Shown here piece after piece: positions 15,460 to 24,392 of a stretch of 64,000 nt of DNA. The DNA comes from Acidobacteriaceae bacterium. Its GTDB lineage: Bacteria > Acidobacteriota > Terriglobia > Terriglobales > Acidobacteriaceae. The notes under the pieces are model-generated. The model was given only the letters and a program-made list of their open reading frames with translations. It did no database searches and was not told the origin of the DNA. Position 1 is the first letter of the stretch, and the number at the start of each line of letters is the position of its first letter. A program made the position numbers and the translations under genes. The stretch is taken from positions 62,001 to 126,000 of the forward strand of contig JASHNW010000040.1 of NCBI GenBank assembly GCA_030041435.1, given 5' to 3'.

Positions 15460-17346
15460 CTAACGCGCGACCAAATGCGGCACGCCGCGTTTGAGATAGG
15501 GCGCCAGCTTGTCGAGCGCAGCCTGCACGCTGACGCCATAGCGCGCGCGCAGCGCATCCACCTTGCCATGCTCGATGAAGTGGTCGGGCCAGCCGATGCG
15601 GATCACCGGCGTCTCGATGCCCATCTCGTTCAGCGCCTCCAGCACCGCGCTGCCAAAGCCGCCCATCAGCACGTGGTCCTCAAAGGTGACCACCGCTGCA
15701 GCGCGCCGGGCGTAGCGGGCAATCAGCTCGCGATCGAGGGGCTTGACGAAACGCGGATTGATGACCGCGGCCGAGTATCCCTGGCGGTCGAGCTCTTCGG
15801 CGAGCTTCTTCGCCAGAGGCAGCAGCGCGCCGAGGCCAAGAAGGACAAACTCGTCTCCGTCGTGGACGACGTCGGCCTGGCCGATGGGCAAGGCGCACGG
15901 ATGCGGCTTCACTGCGGCGCCGGGTCCGGTGCCGCGCGGATAGCGGATCGCGCTCGGCCCCTCGTGCAGCATGGCGGTGTACATCATGTCCGCCAGCTCG
16001 TCCTCGTCGGTGGGAGCCATGTGGATCATGTTGGGGATGCCGCGCAGGTAGGCAATGTCGAAGAGGCCGTGATGCGTGGGACCGTCGTCGCCGCTGAGGC
16101 CGGCGCGGTCCATGCAGAAGACCACGGGAAGGTTCTGCAGGCAGACGTCGTGCACGATGGGATCGAAGGCGCGCTGCAGGAAGGTGGAATAGATGGCGCA
16201 GAAGGGCTTGAAACCCTGCGTGGCCATGCCCGCCGCGAAGACGACTGCGTGCTCCTCGGCGATGCCCACGTCGAAATATTTTTTGGGATGATGCGGACGG
16301 AAGAGGTCGAGGGCGGTTCCGTTCGGCATGGCTGCTGTAATGGCAATGACTTTGTCGTTTTCGTCGGCCAGCCGGACCAGGGACTCGGCGAAGACCTCGG
16401 AATAGGTCTTCTGGCCGGTGGACGGCGTGGTGCCGGTTTCGGGATCGTAGGGACCGAGGCCGTGGAATTTCTTCTGCTTGTCGAGCGCGGGCTGGAAGCC
16501 GCGTCCTTTTTGCGTGATGGCGTGCAGCAGCACGGGACGCTCCTGCTGCCTGAGAAACTTGAAGGTCTCAATGAGCAGGCCGATGTTGTGGCCATCGACC
16601 GGGCCGTAGTAGGTGAGGCCGAATTCCTCGAAGAGGAACGACGGCCACAGCATGCCCTTGGCGGCTTCTTCGGCGCGGCGCACCACATGCAGGGCTCCCT
16701 TGCCGCCGATGCGTTCGAGCAGGCGGGCGGCGCTGTCATGCAGCTGGCTCACGTGCTGGTTGGTGACGATTTTGTGGAGATATTTGGCGATGGCGCCCAC
16801 GTTGCGATCGATGGACCACTCGTTATCGTTGAGCACGACGATGAGGCGTTTCGTCTGATCGGCGATGTTGTTGAGGGCCTCGAAGGAGATGCCGTTGGTG
16901 AAGGCCGCGTCGCCGGCGAGGGCCACGACATGCTCTTTGCCGCCGGCCAGGTCGCGCGCTACCGCCATGCCCAGCGCGGCGGAGAGCGCCGTGCCCGCGT
17001 GGCCTGCGCCGTAGCAGTCGTGCTCGCTCTCGGTGCGGAGCATGAATCCGTTGAGGCCGCCGGGCTGGCGCATGGTGTCCATGCGGTCGCAGCGGCCGGT
17101 GAGCATCTTGTGGACGTAGGCCTGGTGGCTCACGTCGAAGACGAACTTGTCGTGCGGCGTGTCAAACACATAATGCAGAGCCAGGGTGAGCTCCACGACG
17201 CCGAGGTTAGGGCCCAGATGGCCGCCGGTCTTCGAGAGGGTGACGATCAGCCGCTCTCGAATCTCCTGCGCCAGTTGTTCCAGCTGCGGCACAGAGAGCT
17301 TCTTGAGATCGGCAGGGGAGTGAATTGAATCGAGTCGATTGCCCAT
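15460..17346 (-). CDS. dxs: 1-deoxy-D-xylulose-5-phosphate synthase
   Basis: First enzyme of the MEP isoprenoid pathway: condenses pyruvate and glyceraldehyde 3-phosphate using thiamine diphosphate and Mg2+. It has 628 residues, the standard length. The N-terminal GHAGTALSAALGMA, the ThDP/Mg motif beginning GDAAFTNG and ending LNDN, and HGLGPYDPETG are present. The catalytic Glu lies in VGIAEEHAVVFAAG, and the transketolase motif DRAGLSGDDGPTHHG follows. The GDGA usual at the ThDP site reads GDAA here. The leader of about 120 nt contains a strong intrinsic terminator downstream of a possible promoter, so attenuation is possible. The ribosome-binding site is weak. Confidence 0.96.
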   Translation of the reverse strand: MGNRLDSIHSPADLKKLSVPQLEQLAQEIRERLIVTLSKTGGHLGPNLGVVELTLALHYVFDTPHDKFVFDVSHQAYVHKMLTGRCDRMDTMRQPGGLNGFMLRTESEHDCYGAGHAGTALSAALGMAVARDLAGGKEHVVALAGDAAFTNGISFEALNNIADQTKRLIVVLNDNEWSIDRNVGAIAKYLHKIVTNQHVSQLHDSAARLLERIGGKGALHVVRRAEEAAKGMLWPSFLFEEFGLTYYGPVDGHNIGLLIETFKFLRQQERPVLLHAITQKGRGFQPALDKQKKFHGLGPYDPETGTTPSTGQKTYSEVFAESLVRLADENDKVIAITAAMPNGTALDLFRPHHPKKYFDVGIAEEHAVVFAAGMATQGFKPFCAIYSTFLQRAFDPIVHDVCLQNLPVVFCMDRAGLSGDDGPTHHGLFDIAYLRGIPNMIHMAPTDEDELADMMYTAMLHEGPSAIRYPRGTGPGAAVKPHPCALPIGQADVVHDGDEFVLLGLGALLPLAKKLAEELDRQGYSAAVINPRFVKPLDRELIARYARRAAAVVTFEDHVLMGGFGSAVLEALNEMGIETPVIRIGWPDHFIEHGKVDALRARYGVSVQAALDKLAPYLKRGVPHLVAR

Positions 17347-17409
17347 GAAGATTCCAGAGGGGTCCGCCTTTATGAAACCCCAGGAAGGGCGGCCTGTTGC
17401 CCGGGAATC

Positions 17410-17431
17410 AAAAAAGACCCCTGCGGGCCTT
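17410..17431 (-). terminator. Intrinsic terminator upstream of dxs
   Basis: On the minus strand AAGGCCC pairs with GGGTCTT around GCAG and is followed by TTTTTT. It lies about 65 nt before the dxs start and about 85 nt after the stop of the small gene at 17515. It may simply end the upstream esterase unit. If the TATACT box at 17460-17465 is a dxs promoter, it would be an attenuator. Confidence 0.65.
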
Positions 17432-17459
17432 CGATTTCCGAAACAACCTCCGAATAGCT

Positions 17460-17465
17460 AGTATA
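17460..17465 (-). promoter_or_regulatory. Possible -10 box (TATACT) for dxs
   Basis: TATACT lies in the only AT-rich part of the dxs upstream gap. No good -35 match was found at 17 nt. It is upstream of the terminator at 17410-17431, which gives the dxs transcript a long, structured leader. Confidence 0.35.
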
Positions 17466-17514
17466 CCGGGTTTGTTCAGAATCAGTTACGTGACGCAATC
17501 ATGGGTGGCGCCGC

Positions 17515-17724
17515 TCAGTTGATGCGGATGCGCAGCCGCTCGATGGCTGCCACCATTTCTTCGGCTCTGCGCTCCAGGCCATCGGCGCTTTCCAGCATTT
17601 CGCTGCGCAGGGTTTCGTCGGCGACTTCAGGCGCAGAGGCGCGCACGTGCCGCGCCAGCTGCAGCAACGCCTCCGCGGTCTCGTCGAGCTTGCGGATCAG
17701 CGCCATGGGCGAGTCTTCGGTCAT
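17515..17724 (-). CDS. Small coiled-coil protein, unknown function
   Basis: A 69-residue acidic and Leu-rich peptide, almost wholly alpha-helical by composition, with heptad-like spacing (LIRKLDETAEALLQLARHV, then SADGLERRAEEMVAAIERL). No signal peptide or known motif. Its start overlaps the stop of the esterase upstream in transcription (ATGA, 17721-17724), so the two are probably translationally coupled. That coupling is the best evidence that it is real. A strong terminator follows about 85 nt downstream. The function is unknown; it could be a partner of the esterase. Confidence 0.65.
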   Translation of the reverse strand: MTEDSPMALIRKLDETAEALLQLARHVRASAPEVADETLRSEMLESADGLERRAEEMVAAIERLRIRIN

Positions 17725-18611
17725 TGCGATTTCCCCGGGAAGAGAAAGCGCAGCATCGGCCCGACGCGCTCGGCCCAGGCCGCTTCGTCGTGGGTTCCAC
17801 CGCGCACGCGCTCGAAGTGCAGGTCGGCGCCGTCTCTCCAGCCGTGCGCCCTGAGCCGCGCGGCCAGCAGCTCCGCGTCGGCCAGCGTCCGGCGGCCTTC
17901 AGCATCGCCGACGTCGAGCCAGATGCGCGGCCGCTGCTGCAGTTCAGGCGCGCGGTCGTTCACATAGCTCACGATGTATTTGTGGTTCCACCAGACCGAG
18001 GGCGAGAGCACTGCGAGTTTGCCGAAAACTTCAGGATGCCGCAGGCCGAGCCACAGGGACGCCAGACCGCCCAGCGACGAGCCGCCGAGGCCGGTGTGGG
18101 CGGGGCCGCTGCGCAGGCGATATTCTTTGCGCAGAAATGGCAGCAGCTCGCGCTGGAGCATCTCGCCGTACTGGCCGGCTTCTCCGCCGCCCATCTTCCA
18201 GTCGCGGCTTGGGGTGTACTCGGCAAGGCGCCGCTCGCCGCCGTTGGCCACGCCGGCGATGACCAGCGGCTCCACGGCGCCGGCGGCAATCACTTCGTCC
18301 GCCGTCTCCGCCACGCGCCAGGTGCGGCCGCGAATGAACGAGGTTTCCGGGTCGAAAAGGTTCTGGCCGTCCTGGAGAATCAGCAGCGGCCAGGCGCGGT
18401 CCGGCTCCTCGTCGTAGCCGGGCGGGAGGTATACGGTCACATCGCGAGAGCTTTTGAGAATACGGCTGCGGAAGCCCTGGTGCCTGCGGGTGCGCGCGTG
18501 CCGGCCGCCGCTATGGGCTGGAATGCTCTGCGCCCCCGCCTGCGTTCCCGTCTGACTCTGCGTGCCCAACCTGCTCCTCTGGGTGCTGCACCGCTCGCCG
18601 CCGTCGGCCAT
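17721..18611 (-). CDS. Alpha/beta-hydrolase esterase (enterochelin-esterase-like)
   Basis: A 296-residue hydrolase of the putative-esterase (Fes/esterase D-like) group. The strand VTVYLPPGYDEEP and the phrase LLILQDGQNLFDPETSF are typical. The nucleophile elbow GGSSLGG holds the catalytic Ser, and a late GGTHDEAAW contains the likely catalytic His. The first 60 residues are Gln/Arg/Thr-rich and without family match, so translation might start later than 18611; I chose that ATG as the last one that avoids the divergent gene at 18660. The substrate is unknown. It lies head-to-head with a second esterase, 48 bp apart, so the two may share a regulatory region. Confidence 0.8.
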   Translation of the reverse strand: MADGGERCSTQRSRLGTQSQTGTQAGAQSIPAHSGGRHARTRRHQGFRSRILKSSRDVTVYLPPGYDEEPDRAWPLLILQDGQNLFDPETSFIRGRTWRVAETADEVIAAGAVEPLVIAGVANGGERRLAEYTPSRDWKMGGGEAGQYGEMLQRELLPFLRKEYRLRSGPAHTGLGGSSLGGLASLWLGLRHPEVFGKLAVLSPSVWWNHKYIVSYVNDRAPELQQRPRIWLDVGDAEGRRTLADAELLAARLRAHGWRDGADLHFERVRGGTHDEAAWAERVGPMLRFLFPGKSQ

Positions 18612-18659
18612 TGGAGATTCCGATGCTTTACGATACCGTAACCTCTGGTCGATAAGACG

Positions 18660-19370
18660 ATGAACCGCGAATATCACAAATGGTGGTCCTGGCGGCTGGG
18701 ACGCGACATGGAGCTGCTGGTCTTTGGGCACGGCGGCCTGCCGCTGCTGGTCTTCCCTACCTCGCAGGGCCGCTTTTACGAGTTCGAAGACCGCGGCATG
18801 GTGGGCGCGGTTGCGGGGAAGATCGAGCGCGGCGAGATCCAGCTCTTCTGCCTCGATTCGGTCGACGCGGAAAGCTGGTACAACCGGGCGGTGCCGCCAC
18901 GATGGCGTATTGCGCGGCACGTGCAGTACGAAAACTATGTGATGGAAGAGGTGCTGCCGCTGGTCCGGCTGAAAAACGGCAACCCGAAACTGGCCAGCCT
19001 GGGCTGCAGCTTCGGCGGCTATCACGCGGTGAACATCGCGCTGCGGCATCCCGACCGCATTACGGGATTCCTTTCCATGAGCGGCGCATTCGAGCTGTCG
19101 AATTTCCTTAACGGCTTCTACGATCAGGACGTTTACTTCAACCTGCCGACACACTACCTGCCCAATCTGAACGATGCGTGGTACTTCGAGCGCTATCGCG
19201 GCAACAACTACGTGCTCGCCACCGGCTGGGACGACCAGTGCCTGGGCCAGAACCAGAACCTCGCGCGCATCATGGGGGCGAAGGGGATCCCGCACAACCT
19301 GTACATCTGGGATGCGTGGAACAGCCACGACTGGCCGACGTGGGCGCGGATGATGAACGAGTATCTGTAA
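18660..19370 (+). CDS. Esterase-family alpha/beta hydrolase
   Basis: A 236-residue cytoplasmic-looking hydrolase without signal peptide. The start MNREYHKWWSWRLGRDMELL and the oxyanion/nucleophile region LASLGCSFGGYHAVN (catalytic Ser in GCSFGG) place it with short putative esterases related to esterase D and COG4947. The C-terminal WDAWNSHDWPTW contains the probable catalytic His. It is transcribed divergently from the esterase at 17721-18611 but is only distantly similar to it. The substrate is unknown. Confidence 0.82.
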   Translation: MNREYHKWWSWRLGRDMELLVFGHGGLPLLVFPTSQGRFYEFEDRGMVGAVAGKIERGEIQLFCLDSVDAESWYNRAVPPRWRIARHVQYENYVMEEVLPLVRLKNGNPKLASLGCSFGGYHAVNIALRHPDRITGFLSMSGAFELSNFLNGFYDQDVYFNLPTHYLPNLNDAWYFERYRGNNYVLATGWDDQCLGQNQNLARIMGAKGIPHNLYIWDAWNSHDWPTWARMMNEYL

Positions 19371-19551
19371 GGGAAAATCGCAGACGCAGCGGCGCCCGGC
19401 CCCCGCTCGCAAAATAATTTGTGCAAGCTCTGCGCCGGTCCCCGTTCTCAATACAGAGCGGGATCTCCCGGCGCTCAGGCTCCGGGAACCTTTCTCAACT
19501 TTCTGCGTCTATACCGCACAGCCCACACGTAGTACTCCATGGGAGGTTCGC

Positions 19552-21723
19552 GTGCTCCTGCGCCGGCTTGTTGTTGCGTTGCTTGTCGTTCCCTCTGCCG
19601 TTCTCGCCGCCCAAGCGCCCGCCCCGGCGCACAGCGCGCAAGCCGCGCCGGCCTCGCGGGAGACGGTTGACCTGCCGGTCGACCGCGTCGTCCTCTACAA
19701 GAACGGCGTAGGCTACTTCGAGCATGAAGGGCGCGTGAGCGGCAACGAGGCCGTCACCATCGACTTCACCTCGTCGCAGCTGGACGACGCGCTCGAGTCG
19801 CTCACCGCGCTCGACCTGGGGGGCGGACGCATCACCGGGGTCAGCTACAACTCCAACACGCCGGTGGAGCAGCAGCTGAAGAACATTCCCCTCGGGCTGG
19901 GCCAAAAGCCCACCACCAACGACCTGTACGCAGCGCTGGAAGGCGCGCGCGTCGAAGTCTCGGGGGCGGGTGAAGCGGCGGTTGCGGGCCGCATCGTGCA
20001 CTACGAGATTCGCTCGGAGAAGACGGCTGCGGGCGGCACGGCCAACCACCGGGTGCTGACCATCGTGACGGATGCCGGGGCCATCCGCTCGATCGAAGTC
20101 ACGCCGGCGACCAGCGTTCGCATCGTCGACGGCGATCTGCGCCGCGATCTGGACGACTACCTGACGCTGCTCGCTTCCACGCAGAGCCGGCAAACGCGCC
20201 ACCTGACACTGCAGACGCAGGGCACAGGCACGCGCGACATTCGCGTGAGCTACATCAGCGAAGTGCCGGTGTGGAAGAGCACCTACCGCATCGTCTTCCC
20301 CGGCGACGGTGCGCAGCCGTCTGCGCCTGGCGATGCTGCAAGCGCGATCCTGCAGGGATGGGCGGTGGTGGATAACACGGTCGGCTCGGACTGGGACAAC
20401 GTGCAGCTGTCGCTGGTTGCCGGCGCGCCGCAGAGCTTCATCGAGCCGCTCTCTCAGCCGATTTACACGCAGCGGCCCACGGTCGCGGTCCCCGAAGCGG
20501 AGAACGTGGCACCGGTGACCCATGAGGGCGCGCTGGGCATGAGCCAGGTGGAGGCCGCAGCACCCTCCGCGCAAGCCAGCCAGCCCGTGGAGGTCAACGG
20601 CGCGTTCCCTGCCGCGCCGCTAAGAATGTCCCGCCAAGGTCTGCATGGCTCCGGCGGGGGCTACGCTGGCGGCGTCATGGGCGGCATCGTCTCCGGTCCT
20701 GTAGCGGCTCCGCCTCCGGTTCAGGACGAAACTTCGAGCGCCACCTCCACTGCCTTCGACGATTTCTTTGAATACACGGTCGCGCAGCCGGTCACACTGC
20801 ACAAGAATCAGTCGGCGCTGGTGCCATTTCTGCAGACGGACGTTCAGGCCGAGCGGGTGACGCTGTGGAACGCCGAGAACCCGGCGCCGCTGCGCGCGCT
20901 GTGGCTCACTAATTCGAGCAAGCTGACGCTGGACCGCGGCAGCTTCTCTGTTTTCGAGAACGGCGAGTTCGCCGGCGAGGGCCTCACCGACCCGATCCAC
21001 GCGGGAGAAAAGCGGCTGCTCTCCTACGCCGTCGATCAGGCGGTCCACGTTTCCACGGAGAGCAACCTCGACTCCACGCACCTGCGCCACATCACCGTCC
21101 ACGACGGCTACCTGACGGAGCGCAGCGAGGAAATCCGCGAAGTCACCTATGTTGTGCACAACGCCGCGGCCGACGCGCGCACGGTCATCGTCGAGCACCC
21201 GGTGGAGGATGGGTGGACGCTCAACTCCGATCCCAAGCCCACGGAGACGACGGCATCCTATTATCGATTTCGAGTGCTGACGCAGCCGGGGGAAACCGTT
21301 CGCCTGCACGTGGGCGCGACGCACATGGAAGGCACGCGCTGGCGGCTCACCGACGTGGGCGACAACCAGCTGCAGGTGATTCTTAACGGCGCCGGCAACC
21401 GCGCCGCCGTTGAGCAGGCGCTGGCGCCGGTGCTCGCAGGCGGCGCTAAAGTTCACGATCTCGACACGCAGATCGCCGCCCGGGAGGGGGATATCGAGCG
21501 CGCAGAGGCCGACTCGACGCGCCTGCACACCAACATCCAGGGATTGAAGGACTCGCCCGAAGAGCGCGCCCTGGCGCGCCGCTACGCGGGCGAGATGAAC
21601 AGCGACGAAGACAAGCTCGAGACTCTGCGCAAAGAGCTCGCCAGCCTCGAGCAGCAGCGCGTGGCCGCGCAGCAGGCGCTGAGCGACGCGATTCGCAATC
21701 TGAGTCTGGACGAGGACGTGTAG
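19552..21723 (+). CDS. Secreted DUF4139-domain protein
   Basis: A 723-residue exported protein. The start is GTG at 19552, with GGGAGG 5 nt upstream, and a signal peptide follows at once (LVVALLVVPSAVLAAQA, cleavage near residue 20). VDRVVLYKNGVGYFEHEG is typical of the N-terminal part of DUF4139/mucoidy-inhibitor-like proteins. The central part (SYISEVPVWKSTYRIVF, then GWAVVDNTVGSDWDNVQLSLVAG) carries the DUF4139 signature. A Gly/Pro/Ala-rich insert spans about 315-390. The C-terminus from about 630 is a long heptad-like coiled coil (DLDTQIAAREGDIERAEADS onward). The function of the family is unknown. It converges with hpf. Confidence 0.8.
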   Translation: MLLRRLVVALLVVPSAVLAAQAPAPAHSAQAAPASRETVDLPVDRVVLYKNGVGYFEHEGRVSGNEAVTIDFTSSQLDDALESLTALDLGGGRITGVSYNSNTPVEQQLKNIPLGLGQKPTTNDLYAALEGARVEVSGAGEAAVAGRIVHYEIRSEKTAAGGTANHRVLTIVTDAGAIRSIEVTPATSVRIVDGDLRRDLDDYLTLLASTQSRQTRHLTLQTQGTGTRDIRVSYISEVPVWKSTYRIVFPGDGAQPSAPGDAASAILQGWAVVDNTVGSDWDNVQLSLVAGAPQSFIEPLSQPIYTQRPTVAVPEAENVAPVTHEGALGMSQVEAAAPSAQASQPVEVNGAFPAAPLRMSRQGLHGSGGGYAGGVMGGIVSGPVAAPPPVQDETSSATSTAFDDFFEYTVAQPVTLHKNQSALVPFLQTDVQAERVTLWNAENPAPLRALWLTNSSKLTLDRGSFSVFENGEFAGEGLTDPIHAGEKRLLSYAVDQAVHVSTESNLDSTHLRHITVHDGYLTERSEEIREVTYVVHNAAADARTVIVEHPVEDGWTLNSDPKPTETTASYYRFRVLTQPGETVRLHVGATHMEGTRWRLTDVGDNQLQVILNGAGNRAAVEQALAPVLAGGAKVHDLDTQIAAREGDIERAEADSTRLHTNIQGLKDSPEERALARRYAGEMNSDEDKLETLRKELASLEQQRVAAQQALSDAIRNLSLDEDV

Positions 21724-21741
21724 AGCCGGACCACTCTAAGC

Positions 21742-21774
21742 AGAGAAGCCGGGTTGTCCACGCCGAGCTTCTCT
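21742..21774. terminator. Inverted repeat between convergent DUF4139 and hpf genes
   Basis: AGAGAAGC and GCTTCTCT form a perfect 8-bp stem around a 17-nt loop that can pair further (CGGG...CCG). There is no long T-run on either side, so it is at best a weak bidirectional terminator. Confidence 0.4.
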
Positions 21775-21796
21775 TGCTACGCGCTGCCCGCTGCCT

Positions 21797-22453
21797 TTAC
21801 GGCGCTTCGATCAGCTCCATTTTGCCGTCGCGTTTGCGGTGCAGGACGCAGACCGTTCCCTCGAAGTTGCGGAAGACGAAGACGTCGCGGTCGCGGAACT
21901 CGGCTTCCTTCACGGCTTCCTCGATGGTCATGGGGCGCAGCGCGACCGAGTCCGCCGAGCGCACGATGTGCGGCTCCGCAATCGGGGATTTCGCGGGAAA
22001 GGTATGCACGGTGACGGGCAGAACCGCTTTCGCGGGACGGCGGCCGTTGGTTTTCGCCACGGGGACGGCGGTCTCGGGTTCGGCCGATTCGGCGCGGGTC
22101 CGGCTGACGCGGCGCGGCCGCACCGGCAGCACTTCGTGGGGAAGCTTCTCTTCCCGGGGCTGGCGCTTGATGGCGTTGAGGCGCTTCCGCCAGCGGATGG
22201 CCTGGGTCTCGGCCTTGCCCAGCGCTTCGCGGAGCGCGGTTTCCATGTTGTTGGACTCGGAGAAGCCGACAATTTTGCCGGCGCGCAACCTGACTGTCAC
22301 GTCGGCGGTCTTGCGATATTTCTCGGAGGTGAGAACAATGTGCGCGTCTACCAGGCGAGGGAGCAGTTTGGCGATGCGCTCGATTCCCTCGTCCCCGATG
22401 CGGCGAAGCGCCGCCGCCACTGCAACCTGCCTTCCTGTGTACTCAACCTGCAT
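21797..22453 (-). CDS. hpf: Ribosome hibernation promoting factor, long form
   Basis: Binds 30S ribosomal subunits in stationary phase and promotes 100S dimer formation. It has 218 residues. The N-terminal S30AE domain spans about 1-100 (MQVEYTGRQVAV at the start, DAHIVLTSEKYRKTADVTVR in the middle). A Pro/Arg-rich linker follows at about 100-160. The C-terminal dimerisation domain spans about 165-218 (VALRPMTIEEAVKEAEFRDR, then FRNFEGTVCVLHRK), which marks the long form. AAAGGAG lies 6 nt before the ATG. It follows rpoN by 62 bp, the classical rpoN-hpf arrangement. Confidence 0.93.
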   Translation of the reverse strand: MQVEYTGRQVAVAAALRRIGDEGIERIAKLLPRLVDAHIVLTSEKYRKTADVTVRLRAGKIVGFSESNNMETALREALGKAETQAIRWRKRLNAIKRQPREEKLPHEVLPVRPRRVSRTRAESAEPETAVPVAKTNGRRPAKAVLPVTVHTFPAKSPIAEPHIVRSADSVALRPMTIEEAVKEAEFRDRDVFVFRNFEGTVCVLHRKRDGKMELIEAP

Positions 22454-22515
22454 GGAAAGCTCCTTTCCGGAATGACGGCCAGGAGAGCCCTGCCGTTGCA
22501 GCCGCGCATTTGCTT

Positions 22516-24273
22516 CTAGCCGCGAATGCGCCGCTGGTGTGTGCTGGGAATCCGCATATCTTCGCGATATTTCGCTACCGTCCGCCGGGTCACGTCGATT
22601 CCCTGCCCCTGCAGGAGGCTGGCAATCTGATCGTCGGTGAGGGGCTTGCGCGGGTCTTCGTCCTCGATGAGTTTTTTGACTTTGCGCTTGAGCAGCATGA
22701 GCGGCGTGCCGGCGCCTTCCGGCCCGTTGACGCCCTCAGAGAAGAAGAAGCGCAGCTCGTAGACCCCCTGCGGGGTGTGGACATATTTGCTGGAGACGGC
22801 GCGGCTCACGGTGGAGGGATGCACGCCGATTTCCTCGGCGACTTCCTTGATCATCATCGGCTTCAGGGCATCGACGCCTTTCTCCAGGAACTCGCCCTGG
22901 CGGCGCACAATGGCTTCGCAGGTGCGCAGGATGGTGTTCTTGCGCTGCTCGATGTTGCGCATGAGCTGCAGCGCGGAGCGGTAGCGCTCCTTCACATAAT
23001 CCCGGACGTCCTTCTCGGCGCCGTCCTGGGTGAGCAGGCGGCGATAGCCCTGGTTGAGACGCAGGGTGGGCAGATCTTCTTCGTTCATGGCCACCACCCA
23101 CTCGTCGCCGCGCTTGACGAAGGCCACGTCGGGCTCGATGAGGCGCGCTTCGCTGCGGTTGTAGCGCTGGCCGGGCCGGGGGTCGAGGGTGCGGATGAAG
23201 TCGATGGCGCGCTGCGTCTCCTCAACGCTGCGACCGACGACTTTGGATAGCTCGCGCGGATCGCGGCGCTGCAGGAGCAGCATGTGGGTATCGATGATTT
23301 TGGCGGCCAGATCGAAGATGGCGAGGCGGCCGGCCTCTTCGGGTGTCGCGGTCTCGGGCCTGGCTTCGTCCGCCTGAGCGGCGCTGCCGTTGGCCGGCGC
23401 GTGCTCGGGATGGCGGCCGTTAGCGGCGGCAATCGGGCCGGGCGCCGAGTTGGGCGCCGAGCCACCGGGGGCCAGGCGCGCGGTCCTGCCGTTTCCGGAG
23501 GAGCGGTTGAAGATCAGCTCGAATTCCTTTCGCTGCGCTTCCACCTGGACCAGCAGGCACTCGCGCAGATCGCGCGTGCCGACGCCGATGGGGTCGAGCT
23601 GCCGCACCACATCCATGGCGATGGCCAGATGGCCGCGGGCGCGGTCGGCGATGGCCGGAGGCAGCTCGGCCACGCGCGTGTGCAGGTCTCTGGCGGGCTC
23701 ACCCTTCGCCGCGTCGTGCGTGTCCGGCTCCAGCTGCTCGTGCAGATAGCCCGCCAGCAGCTCCTCGTCGGTCGACGTGAGGTAGCCGTCCTCGTTCAGA
23801 TTGCCGATGATGTACTCGGCGGCCTCGCGCACGGCGGGCGAGAGGCTGAGAGCGCCGAGCTGCCAGAAGAGGTGATCGGTGAGCGTGGCCGGCGCGGAGA
23901 GGAAGTTCTCGATCGACGGTTTTTCAATCTCCTCGTAATTGTTCGGCGAGCGGAATCCGGGGTCGAGATAATCCTGGAAATAGCTGCCGAAATCGATCTC
24001 ATCAAAAGGATCTTTCTCTTTGGCCTCGCCCTCCGCGACCGGCTGCGTCTCCACCGGGCGGTCGCGGTCTTCTTCCTCGCGGGCCACGTCGTCGAGTAAC
24101 GGAACGTTCTCTTCCATTTCCTCGAGGACGGGATTCTCGGCGATCTCGGCCTGGATCATTTCCTTCAGCTCCAGCTTGTTCAGCGCCAGCACGCTGACCA
24201 TCTGCATGAGTCCCGGCGTCAGGATCTGGCGCTGCGCGACCTTGAGGCTCAGTTTTGGCTGGAGTAGTGACAT
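22516..24273 (-). CDS. rpoN: RNA polymerase sigma-54 factor
   Basis: Alternative sigma factor that recognises -24/-12 promoters and needs AAA+ activators. It has 585 residues, a little longer than usual. The Gln/Leu-rich region I is at the N-terminus (LKVAQRQILTPGLMQMVSVL). An acidic region II follows. The core-binding domain and a Gly/Ala/Pro-rich insert (about 240-300) account for the extra length. The C-terminal helix-turn-helix and the RpoN box RRTVAKYRE near residue 565 are intact. It lies between lptB and hpf, the conserved gene order. Its activators are not in this window. Confidence 0.96.
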   Translation of the reverse strand: MSLLQPKLSLKVAQRQILTPGLMQMVSVLALNKLELKEMIQAEIAENPVLEEMEENVPLLDDVAREEEDRDRPVETQPVAEGEAKEKDPFDEIDFGSYFQDYLDPGFRSPNNYEEIEKPSIENFLSAPATLTDHLFWQLGALSLSPAVREAAEYIIGNLNEDGYLTSTDEELLAGYLHEQLEPDTHDAAKGEPARDLHTRVAELPPAIADRARGHLAIAMDVVRQLDPIGVGTRDLRECLLVQVEAQRKEFELIFNRSSGNGRTARLAPGGSAPNSAPGPIAAANGRHPEHAPANGSAAQADEARPETATPEEAGRLAIFDLAAKIIDTHMLLLQRRDPRELSKVVGRSVEETQRAIDFIRTLDPRPGQRYNRSEARLIEPDVAFVKRGDEWVVAMNEEDLPTLRLNQGYRRLLTQDGAEKDVRDYVKERYRSALQLMRNIEQRKNTILRTCEAIVRRQGEFLEKGVDALKPMMIKEVAEEIGVHPSTVSRAVSSKYVHTPQGVYELRFFFSEGVNGPEGAGTPLMLLKRKVKKLIEDEDPRKPLTDDQIASLLQGQGIDVTRRTVAKYREDMRIPSTHQRRIRG

Positions 24274-24392
24274 AATCCGCTGCTCGACAAAATGCGTTGC
24301 TCGACGAAGCCTGACCCCTCAGATGCCTCAAAGTGTACATCCGCCAGACGGCGGTGAGCAGCTTTCGCGCTGCCTGCCGGCTTACCCTCGTT

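Noticed and set aside
14986-17328. 780-codon open frame on the plus strand
   Set aside because: It is antisense to dxs, whose domains and motifs are complete. High GC keeps the complementary frame open. The translated sequence has no family features.
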